Origin: Nitratireductor alexandrii
GTDB lineage: Bacteria; Pseudomonadota; Alphaproteobacteria; Rhizobiales; Rhizobiaceae
Length of the DNA stretch: 64,000 nucleotides
NCBI RefSeq assembly: GCF_004000215.1
Contig: NZ_RBVY01000011.1
Location: 32,601-96,600 of the forward strand
Direction of reading: 5' to 3'
Numbering within the stretch: position 1 is the first letter of the stretch; each line of letters begins with the position of its first letter. The translations under genes and the position numbers were made by a program. Shown here one piece after another: positions 54,664 through 63,328 of this stretch. The notes beneath the pieces were generated by a model, which ran no database searches, was not told where the DNA came from, and was given only the letters and a program-made list of their open reading frames with translations.

Positions 54664-55887
54664 ATAGGGGATGGCATATTGGTGCTCATACAGGTCGCAG
54701 GCCCGGTCAACGGCGTAGTCGAAACCGGCCCAGTCCCCGAAACGGCGCGGGTCCCAGGCCGCCATGTCCCACTCGGTTTCGCCTTCGCTGATCCACTCCG
54801 CGATCGCCTTGCCCGCCGCCGCGGAATGGGTGATGCCGACAGGAAAGCCGCACGCGTGAAAGACGTTCGGCAAGCCGTAGGCGGGACCGCATAGCGGGGC
54901 GCCGTCGGGACTGTAGGGAATCGGCCCGTTGACGAAGCGCCTGACGCCAGCCTGCCGCAGCAACGGGATGTGCTCCAGCGCGGCTTCGAGCACCTCCATC
55001 ATGTCGTCGACACTGTCTGGAAAAAGCTGATTGGCAAAACAGTCGGGCATGCCGTCCAGCCACGCGGCACGGCCGGCGTGCCCGTAGGAGCCCATCAACA
55101 GCCCGTTGCGCTCGCGGCGCAGGTAGAACATGGAGTCGGGATCGCGCACCAGCGGAAAATTCGCCGGGTCGGCTTCCAGTTCCGCCAGCGCCTCGGTGAC
55201 GAGATATTGGTGCTCGAGCGTGACGATCGGCAGCGATTGGCCGACCATCTGCCCGACCCGTCGCCCATAATAGCCGGCGGCATTGACCACCACCTGGCAA
55301 ACCACATCGCCCCTGTCGCTTGCAACCAGCCAGTCGCCCGAGGGGCGCCGGGTGATCGCGCGCACGGTGGTGAAGCGGGCGATGGCGGCGCCCAGATCGC
55401 GCGCGCCCTTGGCCAGGGCCTGGGTCAACTGACTGGGATCGGCATCCCCTTCGTAAGGATCGTAAAGACCGCCGATGACGCGCGTGCCGGCCGTGTAATA
55501 GGGATGCATCGCCTCCATCTCGCACGGTGTCAGCATGCGCAGATCATAGCCAAGCGTATCGGCAATACCGACGAGGTGGCGGTAGAAGTCGACCCTTTCC
55601 TGGGTTTGGGCGGTCCAGAAGGCTCCGGTATGGCGATAGGTGATCGGGGCGTCGACGGCCTGTGCCAGATCCTTGTAGAGCCGCCAGGCATAGTTTCCCG
55701 CACGCATGCCGCCCTGGCTGTTGGCATAGGTCGGGATGTTGCCGGCGGCGTGCCAGGTCGAGCCGCTGGTCAGTTCGTTCTTCTCGATCAGCAGCGTGTC
55801 GCTGACGCCGGCCTTGGCCAGGTGATAGAGGATCGACATGCCGACCGCACCACCACCTATGACGACGACATGGGCATGGGTTTTCAT
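54664..55887 (-). pseudogene. N-terminal part of a dimethylglycine/sarcosine dehydrogenase-like gene, truncated
   Basis: About 408 codons encode an intact DAO-type FAD domain: VVVIGGGAVGMSILYHLAKA, SGSTWHAAGNIPTY, VNAAGYYGRR and GFPVGITHSAAAGKAIAEWI. Full-length DMGDH/sarcosine dehydrogenases (about 800 residues) continue with a folate-binding GCV_T half. Here recognisable sequence stops at HQYAIPYP near 54664 and the same frame runs on through the argE remnant as an Arg-rich, non-homologous tail to 53974 (637 codons in all). Gene is therefore broken by a deletion or rearrangement; the FAD domain might still be made. Confidence 0.72.
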
Positions 55888-56251
55888 TGATCAAATCAGC
55901 GTATTTTCGAAGAAAACGAGGCGGATACCGAAGGTCGCGGGGACAGTAGGAACAGTTTCGGCCGCGTCCAAACACATAAAGAACGGGATTTGGTGAAAGA
56001 AATTCAATCGGCCGGCCTTGCCGGACAAGACGCGCCGCCCGTCGACGCGAACGCCTCGCCCCCGGCCTTCCCCCGCTGGATTTTCCGAACCGGTCGGGAG
56101 GGATCGTTGCCGCATTCGCCTTTCTCGGGTCTCGCCCGGGCCGTGACGCCCCTTCGAAACGATCCGACCCGGTCTTGGAAAACGGTCGAGACACGAACGG
56201 TTTGATCGAGCGCAAGGCGCGGGGATCGCCGGTCGGAATAAGCTCCAAAAC
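55888..56251. other. divergent intergenic region before nqrA
   Basis: About 364 bp between the truncated dehydrogenase and nqrA, with no coding frame I support. The first 50 bp are AT-rich and could hold promoters in both directions. I found no clear repeat, riboswitch or regulator site. Confidence 0.45.
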
Positions 56252-57607
56252 ATGCAGTCTGCGGATTGCCTCTTTCATGCGGCACGGAACAGGTCAGGGT
56301 TGGTTGGGACAAGGTTGGCTGGAACAGGGACACACGATCCGATCCACCTGGGGATCAGGCGGGGGCTGGACATCCGCTTGCCTGGCAAGCCGCGCCAGCT
56401 CGTGCGCGAGGCGGCCGGCGCGGTCGCCTCGGTCGCGGTCTCCGGCCACGACCTTCCCGGGGTAAGACCTGATTTCGCGGTCGGGCCCGGCGACAGGGTC
56501 CGCGCCGGTCAGACGGTCTTCGTCGATCGAAAGCGGCCCGAGATCGCCTTTGCCGCACCGGCCGCCGGCATCGTCACGGCGATCAATTACGGCCGGCGGC
56601 GCGCGCTCGATTCGCTGGTGATCCGGCGCGACGGCGACGAGGCGGAAAGCCACGACGTGCCGTCGAACCCCGCCGAGGCGGGGGATATGCGCGGCCTTCT
56701 TCTGCGCAGCGGGCTGTGGCCCTCCTTCCTGGCGCGTCCCTTCGGCCACATTCCCGACCCCGACGCGCGCGCCGACGCGATCTTCGTGACCGCATTGGAC
56801 AGCAATCCGCTGGCGGCGGATCCGCGCGTGGCGATTGGGCTGCACGCGGACGCCTTCCAGCGCGGTCTCGCCGTGCTGCCGCTGCTGACCCGCGGACCCG
56901 TTTACGTGTGCCGCGCGCCGGGTCCGTCGCTATGCGGCGATGGGGACGGACGCATCCGCGACGTCGCGGTGTCGGGCCGGCATCCGGCGGGGCTGGCGGG
57001 CACCCATATCCATCACCTCGCTCCGGTGGCGCATGGCGGGACGGTCTGGCAGATCGGCTACCAGCATGTGATCGCCATCGGCCATCTGTTGGCGACCGGA
57101 CGGTTGCCGGGCGAGCGTGTCGTGGCGATCGCCGGCGCGGGCGTGCGCGATCCCTCGCTGGTGCGGCTGCCTGTGGGCGCTTCGCTGGACGAGGCGCTCG
57201 ACGGCGAACTGATCGAGGGCGCGGTGCGGGTCATTTCCGGCCCGGCGCTGTCCGGTCGCGAGGCGGCCTATCTCGGCTGCTATCACAACCAGGTCACCGT
57301 GCTTGCGCACGAGGCGGAGGGGCGGGGCAGGCACGGGCTGCTTGCCCGGCTGGGCGGGCTGTTCGCGGGCGCCCCGGACAGGGCGATCATACCGCGCGAG
57401 GCCTTCGAGCGCGCTATGCCGCTCGACATATTGCCGGTGCCGCTGCTGCGCGCGCTCTCGATCGGCGATGTCGAGACGGCCCGCGATCTGGGGTGTCTCG
57501 ACTTGGTGGAGGAGGATCTCGCGCTGCTTTCGCATCTGTGCACCACCGGCACGGATTACGGCGCCTTGCTGCGCGAGGTGCTTGACCAGATCGAGGCGGA
57601 AGGCTGA
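56252..57607 (+). CDS. nqrA: Na+-translocating NADH:quinone reductase subunit A
   Basis: A 451-residue peripheral subunit of Na+-NQR. Family segments: IRRGLDIRLPGKP at the start of homology (near residue 34), FAAPAAGIVTAINYGRRRAL, FVTALDSNPLAADP, HPAGLAGTHIHHLAPV and PLDILPVPLLRAL. About 30 residues precede the usual N-terminus (family: MIxIKKGLD), so a start nearer 56320, perhaps a TTG, is possible; no strong ribosome binding site decides it. First gene of nqrABCDEF-apbE-nqrM. Confidence 0.9.
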   Translation: MQSADCLFHAARNRSGLVGTRLAGTGTHDPIHLGIRRGLDIRLPGKPRQLVREAAGAVASVAVSGHDLPGVRPDFAVGPGDRVRAGQTVFVDRKRPEIAFAAPAAGIVTAINYGRRRALDSLVIRRDGDEAESHDVPSNPAEAGDMRGLLLRSGLWPSFLARPFGHIPDPDARADAIFVTALDSNPLAADPRVAIGLHADAFQRGLAVLPLLTRGPVYVCRAPGPSLCGDGDGRIRDVAVSGRHPAGLAGTHIHHLAPVAHGGTVWQIGYQHVIAIGHLLATGRLPGERVVAIAGAGVRDPSLVRLPVGASLDEALDGELIEGAVRVISGPALSGREAAYLGCYHNQVTVLAHEAEGRGRHGLLARLGGLFAGAPDRAIIPREAFERAMPLDILPVPLLRALSIGDVETARDLGCLDLVEEDLALLSHLCTTGTDYGALLREVLDQIEAEG

Positions 57608-58455
57608 TGGACGCGCGGATCGACTTCCCTCAGACCGCGCTGGCTGCCGGGCGGGGCGGACATCTTCCACGCCGCTGGACCGGCGACCGGGCAACGAGCG
57701 TCTTTTCGCTGGCGCTGGCCTTTCCGCTTGCCGCGGCGGCCTATGAGACGGCGGGCGCGATCCTGCCGCTGATCGCCGGTGCGCTTGCCGTCGCGCTCGG
57801 CTGGACCCTGTTGTTTACGCGGCTGCGCGGCCGGCAGATGAACTGGCACGCCGTGCCGACCGCGATCGTCTTCTGCCTGATGGTGCCGTCCGGGCTTCCC
57901 GCCTGGCAGGCGCTGCTGGCGCTGAGTTTCGGCGTGGTGATCGGCGAGCAGATATTCGGCGGGCGCGGCTATTCCTTTTTGCACCCGGCCGTCGCCGCCC
58001 TTGCCTTCGTGTTCTTCTCGTTCCCGGCATCAGGCGCCGAACAGGGCGATACGTTGCTCGTCGCCGCCGCCGTGCTGCCGGGGGCGCTTCTTCTTCTGGC
58101 GTCGGGGCTGATTTCCTGGCGCATCCTGGTGTCCGTGGCGATCGGCTTTTCAAGCTGGGCGATGTTGAAGGGGCTCGGCATGCCGGGCGCGTTGTTGACG
58201 TCGAGCCTCGCACTCGGCGCGGTCTATCTCGTGTGCGAGCCGGCAAGCGCGGCGGCCACCAACCCCGGACGCTGGGCCCACGGGCTGCTGGTGGGCGTGC
58301 TGATCGTCATCCTCGGCGAAGCCGGGCAGGGCGTCGGCTCCACCGCCGCCATCGTGTTTTCAGCCCTTCTCGGCAGCGTGTTCGCGCCGCTGATCGACCG
58401 CATCGCCGTCCGCATCAACATCACTCGCAGGAAGCGCAGGCCATGGCAGACCTGA
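57607..58455 (+). CDS. nqrB: Na+-translocating NADH:quinone reductase subunit B, short form
   Basis: A 282-residue membrane subunit; NqrB is usually 400 or more. It keeps LPAWQALLALSFGVVIGEQI, GGRGYSFLHPAVAALAFVFF, CEPASAAATNPGRWAHGLLV and FAPLIDRIAVRIN. Two parts are missing compared with Vibrio NqrB: much of the N-terminus, and the loop after the FFxxPA segment that carries the SGAT motif where ApbE attaches FMN. Here that segment passes from SFPASGAEQGDTLL straight to the next helix. It starts on the last base of the nqrA stop. The assignment is firm from order and homology; the cofactor content is probably altered. Confidence 0.87.
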   Translation: MDARIDFPQTALAAGRGGHLPRRWTGDRATSVFSLALAFPLAAAAYETAGAILPLIAGALAVALGWTLLFTRLRGRQMNWHAVPTAIVFCLMVPSGLPAWQALLALSFGVVIGEQIFGGRGYSFLHPAVAALAFVFFSFPASGAEQGDTLLVAAAVLPGALLLLASGLISWRILVSVAIGFSSWAMLKGLGMPGALLTSSLALGAVYLVCEPASAAATNPGRWAHGLLVGVLIVILGEAGQGVGSTAAIVFSALLGSVFAPLIDRIAVRINITRRKRRPWQT

Positions 58456-59255
58456 ACCCTCTCAGCTGGTGGCGGCGATTCCTCGCGCTGCCCAACGACA
58501 GCAGCGCCAAGACCTTCCTGGTGGCCTTTCTGGTCGCGTCCGTTTCGGCCGTCGCCGTGGCTGTCACCGCCGTCAGCCTCAAGCCGCGGCAGATGGAGAA
58601 TGTCGAGCGCGCCCGCCAGCAGCGCATGGCCGAGATGCTGGCTTCCGTGCCGGGGATGGCCGATATTCTCGGCGAGGTCGACGCCGACACGCTGGAGACG
58701 CGTATTGTCGACCTGACGGCCGGTATCTATGAGGACGATGTCGATCCGGCCTCCTTCGTCGCGGCGGCGGCAGCGACCGACCCCGCGCGCTCGGTCGCGC
58801 TGTCGAAGGAGCAGGACATTGCCGGCATCGGCCGGCGGCCCGACCTTGCGCCGGTCCACATCGTGCGCCGGGACGAGGAGACGCTGCTCGTCGTGCTGCC
58901 GGCCTACGGCACCGGCTACCAGTCGACCATCCGCGCCTATCTGGCGCTTGAAGGCGATCTCAACACGATCGCGGCCATCTCGATCTACGAGCAGGGCGAG
59001 ACGCCCGGGCTGGGCAGCCGCATCACCGACACCGAATGGCAGGCCCAGTGGGCCGGCAAGAAGGTCGCCGACGAGGCCGGCGAGATGCGCATAGGCGTCG
59101 TGCGCGACGCGTCCGGCAACGCCTACGAGGTCGACGGCATCACCGGCGCGACGCGCTCCTCGCTCGGCGTTTCCAATCTCGTCCGATTCTGGCTCGGCGC
59201 GGACGGGTTCGGCCCGTTCCTCGACAATCTGCGCGAGGGGAGGCTGCCGCGATGA
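58443..59255 (+). CDS. nqrC: Na+-translocating NADH:quinone reductase subunit C
   Basis: A 270-residue subunit with one N-terminal helix (about 24-46) and a periplasmic FMN-binding domain. [15 protein letters not shown] contains the flavinylation site; the acceptor is Thr237. [19 protein letters not shown] is also typical. The ATG at 58443 lies inside the nqrB end (13-bp overlap). FMN is attached by the ApbE encoded downstream. Confidence 0.93.
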   Translation: MADLNPLSWWRRFLALPNDSSAKTFLVAFLVASVSAVAVAVTAVSLKPRQMENVERARQQRMAEMLASVPGMADILGEVDADTLETRIVDLTAGIYEDDVDPASFVAAAAATDPARSVALSKEQDIAGIGRRPDLAPVHIVRRDEETLLVVLPAYGTGYQSTIRAYLALEGDLNTIAAISIYEQGETPGLGSRITDTEWQAQWAGKKVADEAGEMRIGVVRDASGNAYEVDGITGATRSSLGVSNLVRFWLGADGFGPFLDNLREGRLPR

Positions 59256-59914
59256 GGCGCGCCGGCTTGCGTACAGTTCTGTTTCCGATCCTCGACGGCA
59301 ACCCGATCACCGTGCAGATTCTCGGCATCTGCTCGGCGCTCGCCGTCACCACGTCGCTGGCGACCTCGCTGACCATGAGCGCGGCCCTGACCTTCACGGC
59401 CGTCGCCGCGAGCTTCCTGATCAGCCTGATGCGCAACCATATAGCGTCCTCGATCCGGCTGATCGTGCAGGTGACCGTCATCGCCTCGCTGGTCATCGTC
59501 GTCGATCAGCTTCTCAGGGCCTATGCCTACGGCATGAGCCAGCGCCTCTCGATCTTCGTGGGGCTGATCATCACCAATTGCCTCGTGCTCGGCCGCGCCG
59601 AAGGTTTTGCGATGCGCAATCCGCCGCTCGCCGCCGCGCTCGACGGTCTCGGCAACGGTCTCGGCTACAGCCTGATCCTGGTCGTGGTCGGCACAATCCG
59701 CGAGCTTTTCGGAACCGGCATGCTGCTCGGCTTTTCCGTTCTGCCCACCGTGGAGGCTGGCGGCTGGTTCCAGCCGCTCGGCCTGATGCTGCTGGCACCG
59801 AGCGCGTTTTTCATCATCGGTTTCCTGATCTGGGCGCTGCGTACCTGGAAACCCGAGCAGGCCGAGGAGCCGGAGTTTCGACTGCGCACCGGCGATCAGC
59901 GGAGGCGGGCATGA
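59252..59914 (+). CDS. nqrD: Na+-translocating NADH:quinone reductase subunit D
   Basis: A 220-residue six-helix membrane subunit of the NqrD/RnfE family. [20 protein letters not shown] and [17 protein letters not shown] hold the two cysteines that, with those of NqrE, bind an intramembrane [2Fe-2S] cluster. ATGA overlap with nqrC. A hydrophilic Glu/Arg-rich tail of about 20 residues ends the protein. Confidence 0.94.
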   Translation: MRRAGLRTVLFPILDGNPITVQILGICSALAVTTSLATSLTMSAALTFTAVAASFLISLMRNHIASSIRLIVQVTVIASLVIVVDQLLRAYAYGMSQRLSIFVGLIITNCLVLGRAEGFAMRNPPLAAALDGLGNGLGYSLILVVVGTIRELFGTGMLLGFSVLPTVEAGGWFQPLGLMLLAPSAFFIIGFLIWALRTWKPEQAEEPEFRLRTGDQRRRA

Positions 59915-60513
59915 TCGAGCTTTTCCAGCGCGCCCTGCTTGAGGACAATCTCGCGCTCGCCTTCTTCCTGGGCATGTGCACGTTCCTGGCCGTGTCGAAC
60001 CGGTTCGAAACGGCGCTGGGCGTTGGCGTGGCGCTGGCGGTCGTGCAGACGATCACCGTGCCGGCAAACTATCTGGTACAGACATTCCTGCTCTCGGAAG
60101 GCGCCTGGACTTGGGCCGGCCTGCCCGAGGTCGACCTGTCCTTTCTGCGTTTCATGGTCTTCATCGGCGTGATCGCGGCGGTGGTCCAGATTCTCGAAAT
60201 GGTGCTTTATCGCTACGCGCCGGCGCTTTACGGCGCGCTCGGCATCTTCCTGCCGCTGCTGACGGTCCAGTGCGCCATCCTTGGCGGCAGCCTGTTCATG
60301 GTGGAACGGCGTTACGATTTCGCCGAAAGCGTCGTCTACGGGCTGGGCAGCGGATTGGGCTGGGCGCTGGCGATCGTCGCCTTCGCCGCGATCCGCGAGC
60401 GGCTGCGCTATGCCGACATTCCCGCCGGGCTGCAGGGTCTCGGCTCGGCCTTCATCGTCGCCGGGCTGATGTCGATGGGCTTTTCGGCCTTTGCCGGGGT
60501 GCGGCTGCCATGA
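59911..60513 (+). CDS. nqrE: Na+-translocating NADH:quinone reductase subunit E
   Basis: A 200-residue six-helix subunit of the NqrE/RnfA family. [20 protein letters not shown] and [17 protein letters not shown] carry the partner cysteines for the intramembrane iron-sulfur cluster. Four-base overlap with nqrD and with nqrF. Start ATG at 59911 follows GGAGG. Confidence 0.94.
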   Translation: MIELFQRALLEDNLALAFFLGMCTFLAVSNRFETALGVGVALAVVQTITVPANYLVQTFLLSEGAWTWAGLPEVDLSFLRFMVFIGVIAAVVQILEMVLYRYAPALYGALGIFLPLLTVQCAILGGSLFMVERRYDFAESVVYGLGSGLGWALAIVAFAAIRERLRYADIPAGLQGLGSAFIVAGLMSMGFSAFAGVRLP

Positions 60514-61730
60514 ACGAAATCGTCCTCGGCGCGGTCCTGTTCGTTGCGGTCGTGCTGATCCTGTCTTCGATCGTGGTCGCCGCGCGGGCGCTGCTGTTGC
60601 CGAGTGTCGGCGTCGCGGTGCGCGTGAACGGGGAAAAGACCCTGCACGGCCGGGCGGGTATGAAACTGCTGGAAATCCTGACGGATGGCGGCGTGCCGGT
60701 GCCCGCCGCCTGTGGCGGCAAGGGCACGTGCGGCCAGTGCCGGGTCACGGTCGAGCAGGGCGCGGGCGCGCCCGCGCCCACGGAGGCGGCCAAGCTCACC
60801 CGTCGCGAGATGCGCGAAGGGGTGCGCCTGGCCTGCCAGGTGAGCGTGCGCAACGACCTCGACGTCGGCGTCGCCGACGAGATCATGGGCGTGGAAAGCT
60901 GGGTTTGCCGGGTGTTGTCGACGCGGATGCTGTCGCCGCTGATCCGCGAAATCGTGCTCGAGCTGCCATCCGGGAAAAGGCTCGATTTTCGCGCCGGCGC
61001 CTTCGTGCAGGTGACCGCCCCGGCCCATGATCTGCGCTTCGCCGAGCTGGACGTCGCGCCCGCCTATCGTGAGACATGGGAACGGCTCGGGCTGCGCGCG
61101 CTCGTCTCGCACAGCGCCGGCTCCACCTCGCGCGCCTATTCGATTGCGAACCGGCCGCAGGATACCGGCCGCATCGTCCTGTTGATCCGGCTCGCCCTGC
61201 CGCCGCCCACGGTCGATGGTGCCGCGCCGGGGATCGTGTCGTCGTGGCTGTTTGACCGCAAGCCCGCAGACGAAATCGCCGTGGCCGGGCCCTATGGCGA
61301 TTTCGCCGCGCGCCAGACCGATCGCGAGATGGTGTTCGTCGGCGGCGGTGTCGGCATGGCGCCTTTGAGGGCGATGATTTTCGATCAGCTCCAGCGCCTC
61401 GGCACAAAGCGACGAATGAGTTTTTGGTACGGTGCGCGCAGCCGCGCGGACCTCTTCTATCAGGACGAGTTCGACGCCCTACAGGCCGACCATGCCAATT
61501 TTTCCTGGACGCCGGCGCTTTCGGAACCGGCCGCCGGCGACGCGTGGAAGGGCGCCACCGGCTTCATCCACGACGTCGTGCTGAGCGACCATCTGGCCGA
61601 CCATCCGGCTCCCGAGGATTGCGAATATTATCTCTGCGGCCCGCCGCTGATGATCAAGGCGGTGCTGGCCATGCTGGACGAGATCGGTGTCGATCCCGAC
61701 AGCATCTTCTTCGACGATTTCGGAGTCTGA
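60510..61730 (+). CDS. nqrF: Na+-translocating NADH:quinone reductase subunit F
   Basis: A 406-residue NADH-oxidising subunit. One N-terminal helix (about 4-28) is followed by a [2Fe-2S] ferredoxin domain with Cys68, Cys74, Cys77 and Cys109 ([11 protein letters not shown]), an FAD domain with RAYSIANRP, and an NADH domain with [12 protein letters not shown] and YLCGPPLMI. It starts electron transfer through the complex. Overlaps nqrE by four bases. Confidence 0.95.
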   Translation: MNEIVLGAVLFVAVVLILSSIVVAARALLLPSVGVAVRVNGEKTLHGRAGMKLLEILTDGGVPVPAACGGKGTCGQCRVTVEQGAGAPAPTEAAKLTRREMREGVRLACQVSVRNDLDVGVADEIMGVESWVCRVLSTRMLSPLIREIVLELPSGKRLDFRAGAFVQVTAPAHDLRFAELDVAPAYRETWERLGLRALVSHSAGSTSRAYSIANRPQDTGRIVLLIRLALPPPTVDGAAPGIVSSWLFDRKPADEIAVAGPYGDFAARQTDREMVFVGGGVGMAPLRAMIFDQLQRLGTKRRMSFWYGARSRADLFYQDEFDALQADHANFSWTPALSEPAAGDAWKGATGFIHDVVLSDHLADHPAPEDCEYYLCGPPLMIKAVLAMLDEIGVDPDSIFFDDFGV

Positions 61731-61732
61731 CC

Positions 61733-62695
61733 ATGAAACTGTCCCGACGCGATCTGATGCTTTTTGCAGGCGGTGCGGTGCTGGCCGGGGCCCTGCCGGC
61801 CGAGGCGGCGGAGGCCGGGCAGCGTGTCCTGCGTGGCCCGGCTTTCGGCGCGTCCTGGACCCTCGTGGCGGCGGTGCCCTTGGACGCGGGGGCGATCCGA
61901 AGCGCTTTCGCGGCGGTCATCGCCTCGGTGGACGGCGCCATGTCGCCGTTTCGCGCCGACAGCGAGCTGTCGCGTTTCAACCGCGCGGCCACGACCGGCT
62001 GGCAGGCGCTGTCGGCGGCGAGCTGCGCGGTGGCGGCGGAGGGGCTGCGCGTAGCGGCCCTGACGGACGGCGCCTTCAACCCGACGCTCGGCCCGCTGGT
62101 CGGCCGCTACGGCTTCGGCCCGATCCGTCAGGGCCGGGCCGGCCGGCCCAGCGAGATCGAGGTGGCCGACGGCGCGGCGCGCAAGGCGCGGCCGGACCTG
62201 TCGCTCGATCTGTGCGGCATCGCCAAGGGCCATGCGCTCGACCGCATGGTCGCCGTGTGCCGCGCGCGCGGCATGACCGATTTCGTGCTGGAACTCGGCG
62301 GCGAGGTTTTCGCCATCGGCCGCCACCCGTCGGGCCGGCGCTGGCGGATCGGCATCGAACGGCCGCTGCCGCAAGGCGGCCTTCAGCGCGCGGTCGCGCT
62401 CGACGGCATGTCTTTGGCCACGTCCGGCGATGCGGTCAATGGCTATGCCTATGGCGGACGGCGCTACGGCCACATCATCGATCCGGCGACGGGCGCGCCG
62501 GCGCGTTCCGCTCTCGCCTCGGTCACGGTGGCGGCGGAAACGGCGATGACGGCGGATGCGTTGGCCACGGCGCTTTACGGGATGGGCGCGCGGCGGGGCC
62601 CCGAATTCGCCCGGCGCGCGGCGATCGAGGCGCTGTTCGTCATGGACGATGCGCGCGAGGTCGCCACCGCCGGCTTCCAGGCGCGGCTGCTTTGA
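61733..62695 (+). CDS. apbE: FAD:protein FMN transferase
   Basis: A 320-residue ApbE protein. The N-terminus MKLSRRDLMLFAGGAVLAGA has a Tat-like twin arginine and a hydrophobic stretch, so it acts in the periplasm. DGAMSPFRADSELSRFN, DLCGIAKGHALDRM, FVLELGGEVFA and GYGHIIDPATG-like RRYGHIIDPATG are family signatures. It attaches FMN to Thr in NqrC. Two base pairs after nqrF. Confidence 0.93.
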   Translation: MKLSRRDLMLFAGGAVLAGALPAEAAEAGQRVLRGPAFGASWTLVAAVPLDAGAIRSAFAAVIASVDGAMSPFRADSELSRFNRAATTGWQALSAASCAVAAEGLRVAALTDGAFNPTLGPLVGRYGFGPIRQGRAGRPSEIEVADGAARKARPDLSLDLCGIAKGHALDRMVAVCRARGMTDFVLELGGEVFAIGRHPSGRRWRIGIERPLPQGGLQRAVALDGMSLATSGDAVNGYAYGGRRYGHIIDPATGAPARSALASVTVAAETAMTADALATALYGMGARRGPEFARRAAIEALFVMDDAREVATAGFQARLL

Positions 62696-62707
62696 GCGGA
62701 GGCGGGC

Positions 62708-62875
62708 ATGCAGACATTTCTTCTCACGCTTTTCCTGATCCTGCTGTCCATCGGCGGGTTGGCGCTCGGGCTGCTGTTCGGGCGCGCTCCGATCCGCGGT
62801 TCGTGCGGCGGGCTTTCGGGCGGCGACGGCGCGGATTGTGCGGCCTGCGGCTGCAAGACGAGGCGCACGCCATGA
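62708..62875 (+). CDS. nqrM: Na+-NQR maturation protein NqrM (DUF539)
   Basis: A 55-residue protein: one N-terminal helix (about 3-24) and then a Cys-rich tail, RGSCGGLSGGDGADCAACGC, with four cysteines. This is the NqrM pattern; the protein is needed for assembly of Na+-NQR, probably by delivering iron for the NqrD/NqrE cluster. ATG at 62708 after GGAGG-like sequence; its stop overlaps the next start. Confidence 0.88.
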   Translation: MQTFLLTLFLILLSIGGLALGLLFGRAPIRGSCGGLSGGDGADCAACGCKTRRTP

Positions 62876-63267
62876 AAGCCAGGCCGAAGATCGCCGACTA
62901 TATGGCCACGCAACTGGTGACGCTGACCCCGGGGATGGAAATCAACAAGGCGATGAAAATCCTGCTCGACGCGCGGCTTTCCGGCGCGCCCGTGGTCGAC
63001 GACAAGGGCCAACTGATCGGCATGCTGTCCAAGAAGGACTGTCTCAAGGCCGCGCTCAGCTCGCATTATTATCGGGAGTGGGGCGGCGTGGTTGGAGACT
63101 ATATGGCCACCCAGGTCGAGACCCTCGAGGCCGAGATGGAACTTGTACAGGCGGCCGAACGCTTCCTTGCGAGCCATTTCCGCCGCTTTCCCGTGCTGCG
63201 CGACGGTCGTCTCGCCGGTCAGATCAGCCGCAGCGACGTGCTGCGGGGATTGATCGAGACCTGGTGA
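62872..63267 (+). CDS. CBS-domain pair protein
   Basis: A 131-residue protein consisting of two CBS domains: IADYMATQLVTLTPGMEINK with LSGAPVVDDKGQLIGMLSKK, and VGDYMATQVETLEAEMELVQ with FRRFPVLRDGRLAGQISRSD. Such pairs bind adenine nucleotides and report energy or redox state. The four-base overlap with nqrM puts it in the nqr operon, where it might regulate the sodium pump by nucleotide level; that is inference. Confidence 0.87.
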   Translation: MKARPKIADYMATQLVTLTPGMEINKAMKILLDARLSGAPVVDDKGQLIGMLSKKDCLKAALSSHYYREWGGVVGDYMATQVETLEAEMELVQAAERFLASHFRRFPVLRDGRLAGQISRSDVLRGLIETW

Positions 63268-63328
63268 GGAGCGGCGTGCGGAGGTCGATCGCGCCACCGC
63301 AGCGGCGCGACCGGCAGAGGCCGGAGGC

